Source of the DNA: Branchiostoma floridae
Taxonomy: Eukaryota; Chordata; Leptocardii; Amphioxiformes; Branchiostomatidae
Assembly: GCF_000003815.2 (NCBI RefSeq)
Contig: NC_049980.1
Coordinates: 29,224,600-29,288,599 of the forward strand
Reading direction: 5' to 3'
Length of the DNA stretch: 64,000 nucleotides
The notes beneath the pieces were generated by a model. It was not told where the DNA came from. It made no database searches and saw nothing but the letters and a program-made list of their open reading frames with translations. Position numbers and translations under genes: made by a program. This document shows, in pieces, positions 13,717-25,400 of the stretch (position 1 is its first letter; every line of letters begins with the position of its first letter).

Positions 13717-13735
13717 CTTCCGTCCAATTCATCCG
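13548..13735. repeat. TA microsatellite inside an inverted repeat
   Basis: A long (TA)n run at about 13640-13715, plus TATAAC variants. The run is bracketed by TTGACGGAAGCTATA on the left and TATAGCTTCCGTCC on the right, and the motif also recurs internally near 13560. A MITE whose centre expanded as a TA microsatellite would explain this. Confidence 0.7.
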
Positions 13736-13920
13736 TCAAGAACCTGTCCATCCAACAACGAATCATCTTAAGCATCGTCTACAAAGCTTATACTTTCATA
13801 TCTAGCATATGAGTTCTGTGATAACCACTTATTGAATCGATCGCGACATGTACATACTAGCTATTTTCAATTATTTTATACGTCCTGTTGTCCCATTATG
13901 TTTAGAAACGAGGGGTCATT

Positions 13921-16900
13921 TCAAGTACAGGGAGTTGGTGTAGCGTACTCGGGTCCGTAGAAGGCGAGCTGCTTGTCCAGGTCGAGCTCCAGTGTGCGGA
14001 AGGACGGCCGCTCAGCCGGCTGCCAGCGCCAGCACTGCAGCATCAGGTCGTACCTGGGGAGCAAGGGGAAAGCAACATCTAGCGATCATGTCATCATTAA
14101 CAATATTTAACAGGAGGAGAGGAACGTATAACCATAACTGCGTAGTCTTTGGAAACTTCCGCACCGCTGCGAAGCGTGGTATTAACGTTAGGTCGGTCCC
14201 AGAGGGGCAAGAGTGTGTGGGAATCTTTCGGAACGAAATTTAGTGCACCTCCCCCATCAATTTTATAAAGATGATTTTTATTTCTTTTCTATTTTATATG
14301 AATAGTATTATATCTTACAAGCTCCTGAATAATCATGCCTTGTTATTCAAATACATCGATATCCCTACTATCACATCAGATAGAAAATGTCCTATGATGT
14401 TGCAGTTTTGACCATCAATTAACGTTATAACAGTACTAGTTGCTGGCGAACAGGATAACATAAAATCCACTAATGCATTTTCATCATATTTGGTGTTTAT
14501 TGATGTTTTGTTTTTATCTTGGTAGAAGTGCACGTCTATTTTGCCCTACGTTTACTACATGTTTCCATGAAACAAAGTTGTTTTACGTTAATGCCAGCTA
14601 TCAGGGTGTAGAAACATTGAAACTTACATGCCGGCGGGGCAGCCCTCAGGTTTGGACATCCTGAATCCAGTCTGTAGGCGTTCTTGCAGGTGGGCAATTG
14701 CCACGTCAGGGTAAGGATCGCCCCCTAGCGTACTTATCTCATACAGCACGATCCCGAAGGACCACCTGTTGGGAGGAGTTGATACAAGGACATGAAATGG
14801 AATGTATGTAAGACATCATCTGTCCAACTCTATTCTGATGCGAGACGGAAACGCTGCCATGTTGCCCATCTTAGAATATAAGATTGACTCATACATCGCT
14901 CTACGTGGTGCAAGATTAGAGTTAGGGTTTGCCTGAGTATCAGAGTTGCACTGAGGATGTGACAAAGCTACTCACACGTCGCTCTGTGCGGTGCAGTATT
15001 AGAGTTAGGGTTTGAGTATCAGTGTTGCACTGCGGATGTTGTAACAAAACTACTCACACGTCGCTCTGTGCGGTGTAGGCTTCCCCACCCTGCAGCCGCT
15101 CGGGCGCCATCCATTTCCACGGTACCTTCTGGAGGTGGTCCTGCCGACGGTAGCCTCGGCTGTAGATGTCTTCCGCCAGCCCGAAGTCGGAAATCTTCAC
15201 GGTCAGCTTCTCCCCGACCAGGACGTTCCGGGCGGCCAGGTCACCGTGGATGTAACGGGATCGGGCGATGTGGTCCTGAAACATAAGCATCATTTCATTT
15301 CATTTATTTATCAATATTACGAAACCTTTTAGCCCAATTAGGATAATATTACAAGGTTCACAACAATTCTTAACTACAAACATTTGAAAAGATACAGAGT
15401 GTAACAATACAATCAGAGTATCAACTATCAGAGTATTGACAATTAAAGCACAATGTTTGAGATAGCTTGGTTTAAACTGGACACTTTATCAAAGCATCAA
15501 CACAAAGGTTGTGACTACTCTTAGACTACTACGTCGCATCGTCTGTTGAAGCATCTGGTAGATATGCCGTTCTTGGTACGTCTGCATACATGATAGATCT
15601 TTAAATAGCGCTGGTGTGGCGTAATTGGTAGAGCTTTCGGCTCGGAATCTATAGGTCCTGAGATCGATTCCCGCCGTGCCCCCGACGATGTGCCCTTGGG
15701 AAAGGCACTTTACACGACCTTCCTCACTTCACCCAGGTGTAAAAATTGGTACCCGACTTCGGTCGGGGAAGTGAAAGACTATCTTTACCTTCTGTCTGTA
15801 CCGTGTATGTGGCACTGTTAATATTAGTTACTGTTAATATAAGTTACAAAACTTGAGTGCAGTGCCACATTGTCCTCGTCTATCCAGAAGCAAAATAGAA
15901 ATAGCGCTGCACTCACACTGCCTTAACTGATCTGTCAGGTCTCTTAAAGCATCTGTGAACACCTCTAAAAACAAGCACGTGTGCAGCCCAGCTGGTGCAT
16001 CTGAAGGATGCGGAACACCTGCAGAAACGGACTGGCATATTTGCACACCAGCTGAATATTCAACACCTGGTAACTGTACTCACCATGCCTCTAGCGATCT
16101 GCCGGCCCACCTGGTACATTTGCATCACCTCAAAGTTGTAGATGTCGTCTCGAGGACCGTCAGAGATCCCTTCCTGTACAAACACACTTCAAGTGACTTG
16201 ATAGCATTTGAAATTCAGAAATTGGAATCTTTTCAAAATACCCAAATTTAAAACATAAAACACTCTCAACGTCCGGATCTACAGGGCACTTCATCAGTGC
16301 TAGAATTAGTGCCCTCTCTTTCTGTTCTTTTAGAAGCCTTTGCAATTGGATTTCACGATTGTTCACCCCGTTGAATTTTGATGAATGTTCCTCAGATACC
16401 TTACGTCCCTTTGGTCTACAAGCCAGTTTACTCACTTACTTTCATAAGACGACACCAATGTGGCTCACCTGACATTTCCTTAGAAAGCCCTTCAGGTCTC
16501 CGTACGGCATGAACTCCGTGATGAGATACAGATGGTCTCGCACCACCGTACAGCAGCCGATCAGACCCAGCAGGTTCTTCTGAACCCCCAGGTCCACAAC
16601 TGCGCGGATTTCCTGCAGGAAACTCAGCTTGTCTTCCTCACTGGCGTTGTCTGTGGATGGTCAGAGAGGAACATTTGAAATGGCGTGAATTTGTGAAATC
16701 TTGTGCCCCAAATGGCTACAAATGGGAAAAGAAATGGGTGGAAATCTAGCGTCAGTCGTTGACATTTCGACCTAAGAGCATATTTCTGTAAATGCAGAAA
16801 CTTTCGCGGTGGTTTAATGTTCGCGGTTTTCGCGGTGGCCGCTTCACCGCGAACTTAAAACCACCGCGAACATTTTTCAGTAAGAGACTACAGTACAGGG

Positions 16901-17215
16901 AATGGTGTTACCGCGAAATTAAAACCACCGCGAAAAGTCCTTTTCCCCGCTACCGCGAAATTAAATCCCCGCGAACGTAAATGCATTTACAGTATATACT
17001 AGTATATGCACTAGTTCAGACAGAATCGGAATACACCTTTAACAGTTTTTACGACAACGTCCTCCGACTCCTCATCTGTCGTCAGGGTTGCCCGGTAAGC
17101 TAGGCCGAACGCCCCGCTGCCAATCCGCTCGCCAAGCGTCACCCGGCTGGGGTCGACCTCGAACCCCGGGAACTCTGGCCGGGCAGGAACCAGTGGGACC
17201 ATCTCCTGCATTCTC
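13921..17215 (-). CDS. STYK1-like tyrosine kinase, 3' six exons
   Basis: In transcript order the exons are 17215-17037, 16650-16469, 16173-16084, 15275-15058, 14765-14628 and 14053-13921 (stop TGA). All have GT/AG and consistent phase, giving about 312 residues. The kinase domain is complete: Gly loop GERIGSGAFG, lysine in VVVKTVK, helix-C Glu in FLQEIRAV, hinge EFMPYGDL, catalytic loop HGDLAARN, DFG, WMAPERL, DVWSFG and CWRWQPAERPSF. It would phosphorylate tyrosine in membrane-proximal signalling. The HGD variant for HRD, the DIYSRG activation-loop start and the CWRW motif resemble vertebrate STYK1/NOK, recalled from family knowledge rather than searched. Unlike my recollection of STYK1, DFG is intact here. 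No signal peptide or membrane segment was found because the first exon joins with two bases from an unseen upstream exon. Other receptor tyrosine kinase subfamilies remain possible. Confidence 0.85.
14885..15080 (-). repeat. tandem repeat copying a kinase exon end
   Basis: Three related copies begin near 14887, 14981 and 15053. The last is the true 3' end and donor of the exon 15275-15058. The middle copy preserves the exon end and the GTGAGTAG donor almost perfectly (plus-strand CTCACACGTCGCTCTGTGCG in both). The first copy is diverged. The spacers share TTAGAGTTAGGGTTT and AGTATCAG.GTTGCACTG. Confidence 0.85.
15610..15805 (+). mobile_element. tRNA-derived SINE, copy 1
   Basis: The head looks like a tRNA gene: box-A-like TGGCGTAATTGGTAGAG and box-B-like GAGATCGATTCCC about 35 bp apart. 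It is followed by a body with CCCTTGGGAAAGGCACTT, CACCCAGGTGTAAAAATTGG and GACTTCGGTCGGGG. The body is shared with 47400-47640, which shows this is a dispersed element and not a functional tRNA gene. It lies in a kinase-gene intron. Confidence 0.8.
16784..16995. mobile_element. MITE with CGCGGT-rich arms
   Basis: About 210 bp. The ends carry CTGTAAATGCA on the left and TGCATTTACAG on the right. The interior is built from inverted TTCGCGGTGGTTT / AAACCACCGCGAA modules repeated several times. It is in a kinase-gene intron and non-coding. Confidence 0.75.
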
Positions 17216-17327
17216 CTGTTGTGGACTGTACAAAACATGGACCCTTAAAATAGATAAAATTGTATTTCTACAAGACATTTTGGAAAATGTACAATGGCAT
17301 AAAATAAAGCATAGTTTGCTAGTCTCT

Positions 17328-17466
17328 ACCAGACTCCGGATCGCTAGAAAATCGTAGAAATGGACCAAATAGAGAGGAATATCACCGGCCAGGGAACAGC
17401 ACTACCAGACTCCGGATCGCTGGAAAATCGTAGAAATGGAACAAATAGAGAGGAATATAACCGTNA
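17328..17466. repeat. two-copy 74-bp tandem repeat with an N
   Basis: ACCAGACTCCGGATCGCTAG at about 17329 recurs at about 17403 with few differences, and the following 40 bases match too. A single N at 17465 directly follows the second copy, which suggests an assembly join inside a longer array. Confidence 0.85.
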
Positions 17467-19247
17467 GACCCATAATAAAAAGATTAGGGTTAACGACGTT
17501 GTGGATGACATGCCAGTATTCCTGAACAAGTGGTTGCGATTTTGTTTTGGTTCATAAATCCTATGGCCCAGAGGCAGAGAGGTGACGATGATGAATTGCT
17601 TGAATTGCTTGAACTATGACTTCTTCCACCAGTTTGGAACAATGCCTGTTCAGCTGTAAATCACGTTCTAATCCTAACATGGCCCTAGGACAGAAAACAA
17701 ACAGAGAGAAAAAACGTTTCCTCTCCATGATATGACTGACTGAAGGTACCACACGTTTTACTAGCTAATTCTAGAAGTACAAACTTAAAAGTTTACGGTA
17801 GTGTCGAGACTGGAGGAAATACTTTCATCGAGGGTAGCCATGCACTAAAAGATCGACGCACGCTCAGGCATTGTTTACGCCTGTTTGACTCAGGCCCCAT
17901 TATGTCACCCAGTTTACATATAGCAGAACATGGCTTCCCAATCACATCCGACCCATGGTTGAGAGTCAGTTGGGTGGAAGGGGCGGTTGTGGTGGGCAGC
18001 TGGTTGGTGTGATTGGCTACTGGTGGGCTGTGCACAGGGGATCTGGACTTGGTTGACTGACGGTTGGCAGTCAGTGTTTGGCTGGTGGTTGTGAGCAAGT
18101 CAGCAATGCTCTCATTGTGGCTGAGAGCCAAATTTGATTCCCAGCTACGCGGGTTAAACCACTGCTCACCTTACTACCGACTTGTCCCAAATTGGCTTCC
18201 CATGACTCTCCCCCGATCGTTAAACATGTCTCTGCTAACTCATTCCCAATCGTACCATGGTTACTACTACCAGAATGTGTGCCAACCATTCCCGACCTTC
18301 ACACAACCGACGAGCAACTAACCTGAAACACAGAAGAACCCTGGAAACCGTATTGAATCTAATTGCCGTTCTACGTTGGTCTCCTGGTGATGTTAACAAT
18401 ATAGAAAATATGTTTTTTTATTAGAAAATGAAAATGACCCGTCTTTAAAATCAAAACAATTAATTTAATCCATGGAAGGGTTGGCAATCGGTTGGGAATC
18501 AGTCGGGAGAGACTCGGGGGTCTGCGGTTAGATGTCAGGATGGTTTAGGAGTGATATAGAAAGCACTCGCGATCGGGGCTTGGTAGAGATTGCGTCATTT
18601 ACTGGGAAATGGGAAATTATTCAGACATGATTATCGCTGGAAGATAGGTGTGATCTAAAACGACTCAGACTTCTCTCAACCTACCGCCAAGCTTGGTTGG
18701 CTACTGGTCGGGGAAAGGTTTTTGATGCGTTACCGGGGCTTTATTTAGACGAAGTTACGCTGCATAGGTGAAACTTTATACCTTGTTGATCTGCTCAGGT
18801 CATGTTAACATTCAAGGTTATTCAAGTACTTGTATGGCGTGCGAACAGCGCTAATTACATTGTGCAGAGGTGTGCGCAAGTTGGCGGACATGCAGGGGGG
18901 TGGAGAGTGAGGAATCGGCGTGCACATGACATGTTTTGGACATGTTTTTGCACGGCTGCTGGACGCTTTAATGTAGTCTGCAAGAGTCACACATAGTGCT
19001 TGCATGATAAGGTGTTTGCACATGTCGTCTGCATTGTATATCACCAGTATGTTTGTAGCGGCCAGCTAATTAATTATTGATTGATTTAAATAAAGGTTGA
19101 ACTTCAAACAAACGTGATACGTTACACTCCGCTATTGGCTACGACAAGAAGGTTAACATATTGGTTACTGACCCTGTACAATCGCACGATCAAGGGCCGG
19201 AAGCACGCTCCCTTTTCCGAGAATGAACCCAACTTCCGTTTGATAAT

Positions 19248-19760
19248 NNNNNNNNNNNNNNNNNNNNNNNNNNNNNNNNNNNNNNNNNNNNNNNNNNNNN
19301 NNNNNNNNNNNNNNNNNNNNNNNNNNNNNNNNNNNNNNNNNNNNNNNNNNNNNNNNNNNNNNNNNNNNNNNNNNNNNNNNNNNNNNNNNNNNNNNNNNNN
19401 NNNNNNNNNNNNNNNNNNNNNNNNNNNNNNNNNNNNNNNNNNNNNNNNNNNNNNNNNNNNNNNNNNNNNNNNNNNNNNNNNNNNNNNNNNNNNNNNNNNN
19501 NNNNNNNNNNNNNNNNNNNNNNNNNNNNNNNNNNNNNNNNNNNNNNNNNNNNNNNNNNNNNNNNNNNNNNNNNNNNNNNNNNNNNNNNNNNNNNNNNNNN
19601 NNNNNNNNNNNNNNNNNNNNNNNNNNNNNNNNNNNNNNNNNNNNNNNNNNNNNNNNNNNNNNNNNNNNNNNNNNNNNNNNNNNNNNNNNNNNNNNNNNNN
19701 NNNNNNNNNNNNNNNNNNNNNNNNNNNNNNNNNNNNNNNNNNNNNNNNNNNNNNNNNNNN
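19248..19760. other. assembly gap (run of N)
   Basis: A run of N of about 513 bases. Missing 5' exons of the kinase gene could lie within it. Confidence 0.99.
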
Positions 19761-21915
19761 TAGTTTCATTCACCAAATGTTCGTGAAGGAAAAGTTAAAC
19801 TGTTCTTTTGGACCACATTTTGCCGATATGCTGATAGATTCTCTAGCCTTACGTACAAGATGGCCACACTACTCGAACTCTGTGGACCTTCGCTACGGTC
19901 TATTGCATCCCTGGCGTCAAGTCAACATTGCGAGCACCAAAAACATCTCTCTTACTGCTGTCAGGCAAAAATCATCACGTCTACTTGAGCGTGACACTTC
20001 TGTCATCAATTTGCCATTTTCTACGACTTGATTGAAGCTGTTTTTATGAAGGTTTTGATAAGTTTAGAGTATTTGTTTTGTGTACCGTCCACACTGAGTA
20101 TTTTATGCATCAGGTGAAGTCGAAATGCGTTTGAACATCCATGAATTAGTCTCCTGTTTCGTGTGTTTTACAGTTTTATGTTCTATACCTTGTTCTGAAC
20201 AGATGAATCATTGAATAGTGCACAATCAGTTCGCTATGGAAGTGTCTTTCAACAGGCTCAATCACAATATTGAGCTTTGTTTTCGAAGGTGTGTACGTAG
20301 CCTGAATGTCAAACTGTTTCCAAGGCCTATACGGGCCATATCCTCAGCCCAAGGTCCAACATGCCCTCAAGGAAATCTTACCACAGAGAACTTTTGACAC
20401 TTGTGAACCTGTGGTCTAGCTTAACCGGGGTGGAGATGTAAAAGTTCCTTGGAGTCACATTGGCCTACGACCGAGGAGCTGACCCTGGAAACATTCTCTA
20501 CTTCTAGATACGATCTCAATCAGTGGCCTTGGGGTGCACATTAGCCTGACTAAAATCGCGCTCCTAGCGGCCGACTCTATAGTTTTAGCCTATAGTATTG
20601 CCGCCGCCCTAGGGGAGGGGGTCATTAACCCCAGCCAGCGAGAGATCGTGTAAACACAGGCTAGGGTGCACATTGGTACAATTCTATTTATAACCTGGAC
20701 TATCCACTTTTCTTCGTATCAGGAGATCGCGAGTGTCGGGATGGAAGTGTGTTGAAACAAAGCAGCTTTGTCTCTTCTTCTGTCACTTTGCATCCAGGAT
20801 TATGGCGCTTACGGACAAATGCGTTGATTGATACGATTATTGTTTTTGTTGATGCCAAGCTAACCAAAGGTCCCGGAAACAACTTAATTTTTGTGGGTTA
20901 TGCTTGTTTTATGCTATTTTTCTATGAAATCTACGGCATATATTTTGGAAACGGACAAAACTTTGCAATTCATTTGCAGCTTGCAGATTAAGTCTGACCT
21001 ACAAAAAGTTACCACACAGGGCACAAAACATAAATTGGACACGACGTGCTACTCTTAAAAAAACAATCTACGGAGGTCTCCTCCCAAGGGTGCGTATCTC
21101 AAAGATTTTGTCGAGTAAAATTTGCTGGGCATTGCTGTGGAGCCGAACAAGAGATAGTTTTTGTCGGTCCTCTAGGGAAACCAAGAGGTCTAGCGTATTG
21201 CAGAAGTTTGACTTTTAAGATACTTTTATCGTTGAAGTTACTGGAATTGAATCTAAGAGCACAAAGAAATAATGCTTGACAGGGCTATGTGAGGTGAAAT
21301 AGTACTTAGTCTAGTACTAGCTTGCCAATTTGTCTCGACAGATACAGGTCAATAGATGATGATACAGTAGAACACTCCCCCCTCCCCATCCATACACAGA
21401 TGAGGTGCTAGGTCTTCCATGCTGCCACCTTCGTGGAATGGTGATACATCATCTTGCCAGTTAGCATTGAGTTGTACAGGTGTAGTGTGACCGCCGCCAT
21501 GGCAACCATCTTTGTTCGCTCTGGTCTTTGTCTGCAAATTAAGCCGTCTGTATGCTTTCTGTCCTGTGCGTGACGTTTGCAAAAAGAAAACCGCGAACAG
21601 ATGTCATTCAGGTCACGTATTTTGGTCCCTTTTCAAATTGTCAAAAAATCAGCTCTGGCCGTTGGTATAGACAACGATGTAAAGTCATCTGCTGTTCTTC
21701 AAGTTTGTCAGTGGATTGTCCTCATACAGCCAACGCATGGATGGCGTCCACTTATTGAACTGTGTAAACTTTCTGTGGGGTTACAGAATGCCACAAATCC
21801 ACAATGTGTGAGATTGATTACTCAAACCAGTGAACCCGACATGTTGACAGAAAGTCTCAATTCAAGTTCAGGTCAAGTTCAGAGTCTTTAGAATCCTGTA
21901 GTTCCGTCAGGAAGA

Positions 21916-22133
21916 TAGAGAGAGAGAGAGAGGGAGAGAGAGGGAGAGAGAGAGAGAGAGAGAGAGGGAGAAAGAGAGAGAGGGGGGGAGAGAGAGAGAG
22001 AGAGGGAGGGAGAGAGAGGGAGAGAGAAAGAGAGAGAGAGGGGGAGAGAAAGAGAGAGAGGGAGGGAGAGAGAGAGAGAGAGGGAGAAAGACAGAGAGAG
22101 GGAGAAAGAGAGAGAGAGAGAGGGAGACGACAG
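21916..22133 (+). repeat. GA-rich microsatellite
   Basis: About 220 bp of GAGAGAGG/GAGAAAGA purine-only sequence. Such mirror-repeat tracts can form triplex DNA. It lies about 300 bp upstream of the first exon found for the TIR gene. The minus-strand Ser/Leu-rich open frame through it is an artefact of composition. Confidence 0.9.
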
Positions 22134-22279
22134 GAGGTAATTGACTCATTTGCAATCCAAATTCTCTTCAGCTTGACTTCGTCTTACAATTTCCTATTGG
22201 ACAGCCAAAACTGTCTTCCGCTCTTTTTCATTTTTTTCATTTCGAGTTAGGATACAAAAACCAGTTCTCCCAGATCACT

Positions 22280-22380
22280 TCAGTGTCACTGGCGAAAACA
22301 AGTGGATGCTAGTTGAAACGTTCGATAGTTTCCAAAATCATGTCAAGTTGCTTGAGTTAACGTTAGCACTTTTTGGCGCG
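22280..22380. mobile_element. truncated MITE, family B
   Basis: GTTTCCAAAATCATGTCAAG followed by TTGCTTGAG and CACTTTTTGGCG matches the right arm of the hairpin at 8393-8570, and CAGTGTCACTGGCG matches its centre. The left arm is missing. It ends about 28 bp before the first TIR-gene exon found. Confidence 0.55.
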
Positions 22381-22447
22381 TCTTGATTTTGTTCCTTTGC
22401 ACGCCAGACTTGTTACGCAGCTGTGTGGAGGAGACACCACCGCCATC

Positions 22448-25400
22448 ATGATTCGACAGGGGAACGTCACATGGACGACGACCACAACTGTGACCAAAAA
22501 TGGGAAAACCGTCAAAACCAAAGGTTTGTTCACCTGAAATATCTTGAGCAACAACTCGGGATACACATACATAGATCTATGTAAATGAATGAATAGATAT
22601 ATGTGAGATATCCAGGTGTTCGAGGTTTAAAATATCTTGAACAACAACTTAGAATGTACATATACAAATCTACAGTGCGTAAATATAGTTTAGACATCCA
22701 GGTGTTCGATATTCACACTTTGATTTAACAATAGATATGAATGCTAATCAGCCGTGGTAATGGTTGTTCTGGTATTTAGGCGGCCATGTCAGACTTGCCA
22801 GGCAACTTTTTTGGCATGCCAGACGTGCAGAGCAGAATGTATCGCTCTCGACAAAGTCAATATTTTGCTGTGTGACCACTGCATATCCAACCTTAGGAGT
22901 TTGTTATAAATTTATATTTGTCTCAATCTCTCAGCCCGACTCGTACAAGGCAAAGAAAGAAACTACACTAGAGAAAATGATTAAAATGGTAACAACGTTG
23001 TCAATGATATTCGCAAAGAACAGAATTAGGTCATAACAAATGTCTACATGTAACAGTGAAGCATACGTTAGTGTCGACAAACCTTAATTCGTATATTTTG
23101 CAATCATTACTTCTCTATCTAATTTAGTTTGGGAGTATTGTAGCCATTTTATTTCTAACTAAAACATTCCTGTGATAACTACCGCTTATGGCTAATCTAA
23201 CAATGCTATTCAAATATAGTTCGTTTGAATTGCTATTATGTTGATTATAGATGTGTATCTGATGTTTTACTGTACTACTAGTATCTATTAAAAATGATAA
23301 CACATCGTATTATGGTATGAAGCTGTAATGTACGTACATTGATTTAGAATAGTAACTTACTGTGGGACAGTGAGTCGAAAGTCTGTGGCAGAGTAATAGT
23401 CGGTATAGACTGACTGACAGAAGAAGTAGTAGTAGTAGTGTGGGGCAATTGTTTTTAACGATCACATAAACACCTTCTCACTGCAAGTGTACCTTTCCTT
23501 GCCAGACAGCGGAACCGGAATCCCTGGTGGGGGTCGGGCTGGGCGGGCTTCTGACCCCATGTTTGACAGTTTCCTATCTGTCAACCCGCAGGTATGGTAT
23601 TGGTAAACAAGAGTTCAAAGGTTTCATGCCTAATTGTTTTTTTTGTGTAGTTTTTCGTATGTCTTCTTGAATTATAGCAGCAGAGGTATCCAAATATCAA
23701 AAAGCAATAACATTACGTCTTCGCCTATTAGCGCATTACTAATGTTATGTCTTATTTGACTTTTTTTAGCACCACAGCAATCATTCTATTTGACCAATGG
23801 ATCGCAGTACCGTTTTAGTCTATAACTAAGACTGTATTGTGGATTATATCAATTCCACCGCCGGAAATTTTAGATGATTCATGCAACGTCAACAAACTTT
23901 TTTTCATATTTCCGTTCTGTAGCCGAGACGGGCCTCGTCCCCATCTTTGTTTGTACATGACCCCACCATGGGATGTAAGTACCAATCATGTCCTTTTTGT
24001 TTAGGACCACCACCGAAATAAGACGAAAGCAAATTTTGACTTTGGTCAGGAAGCCTTAGCTATAACCAAGTAACACTCTGGACAAAAGCTACTAACAGGA
24101 ATAAAGAGGACACTTAGTTTAAGGGTTTCCGTAGATGATGATGTTCTTGTGTTTGTATAGTCAATGTAACTTTATAACTTTAACAAATGCAGTAGTTATA
24201 ATGCATGTAAAATAAAATCATGTTGTGCATGTAAAAATAAAAATCCTGTCGGCCCTTTTGAACGTGAAACAATGCAGTAGTCAAAGATCGTACAAATGGC
24301 TGCTAGATGACACCCAGAAGAGCACATGGGCCAACAGAAGGTCGTCTGCCTCCTTGAGTTGGCTTTAGATTTATAGTACATCATTTCATTGGTCAAAGTG
24401 GGAGTGTCTTACTGATTGAGCGCCAGTATTTGCCTTTTTTGTGTTAAAAACCTTACAACCGAGGTAGATAAAAAGGACTGACTTTCTTATCCTTGCACAG
24501 TTGGTACGACCACGTTCCACACGGAAGTGAAGAAGTCAGGAACTCTTGACAAGAAAAAGAAGAAAGAGAAAGACGCAGATGGCGATAGCAAAGAGAAGAA
24601 GCCAGGAATTAAAGGTAATATCTAATCTTTTTATCCCAATTGAAGAAGACACTGTGACGTTGTTTGCTCTCAGTCCGTAACAATGCAAAATCGATGTAAA
24701 CCTACCCGTTTGGACCTACTAGACTTCTTACAGCAATATTGAAAAAGAAGCTAAAACTTAGTTAGCTGATGTTACGTAGCATAACTGCGCATCCTATCAT
24801 TTATACGTATATCAGCACCAGCAGTCGTATTGAGGTCACCTGAGTCGCCGAATGGCAGGCGCTCCAGCTCCAGACCCTTGCGATGTAGCCCCGCTTTTTG
24901 TAACCTCCTCACAATTCAGCCCCTGGCTGCGAAGAGAGAGTAGTCGACCTACCCAATAATCAATAACCGGTTTGAAGTTGAGAAATTGGCTGAGTTCGAA
25001 TGAAAGTTAGTCGTAATACCCCTGTCACATTATTTATCGATATTCGAGCCATATTTAAGATCGACAGAGGGTTGCGCGTGTTTTTCACCTGAAAACCGTC
25101 CCTGTCACATATAAGCCATACTTTGTACCTTGTACAATTGTCACGGTGCAATAAAGTTATCATTATAAGCGAGGCTCGGGCGATTGCCGCAGAATCGTCG
25201 TCCGATTGATTTTCGCCAAATGTGACAGGGGTATAACTAACGTTATGTGTGTTTTTCTCTATGTAGATAAGGTGAAGGGGTTCGTCTCATCATTGACAGC
25301 AAAGTCTCCGACTCCCGAGGAAGACGTGACCCAGAAGATGAAGAAAACCTCCGTTAGCGACCTCGGGCCGGTGGAAGTGTTCATTTCCTACCAGTGGGAC

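Larger units (their letters stand above)
17216..22407. other. intergenic or kinase 5' introns, no exon defended
   Basis: The kinase gene must continue upstream (higher coordinates) because its first visible exon starts mid-codon. I could not find an exon with a membrane segment or signal peptide. The region holds a 74-bp tandem repeat with an internal N, a 513-base gap, a GA microsatellite and a MITE fragment. Short open frames here show no family motif. Confidence 0.45.

Noticed and set aside
15610..15685. Functional tRNA gene
   Set aside because: The tRNA-like head has the promoter boxes but not a convincing full cloverleaf, and it is attached to a SINE body also found at 47.4 kb.
18000..18620. 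Possible large inverted repeat between about 18170-18310 and 18480-18600
   Set aside because: Only patchy complementarity (CCCAA/TTGGG-type words) was visible; not enough to call an element.
19114..20031. Open frames crossing the N runs
   Set aside because: They exist only because N codons are not read as stops.
21907..22155. 82-codon Ser/Leu-rich open frame
   Set aside because: It is the minus-strand reading of a GA microsatellite.
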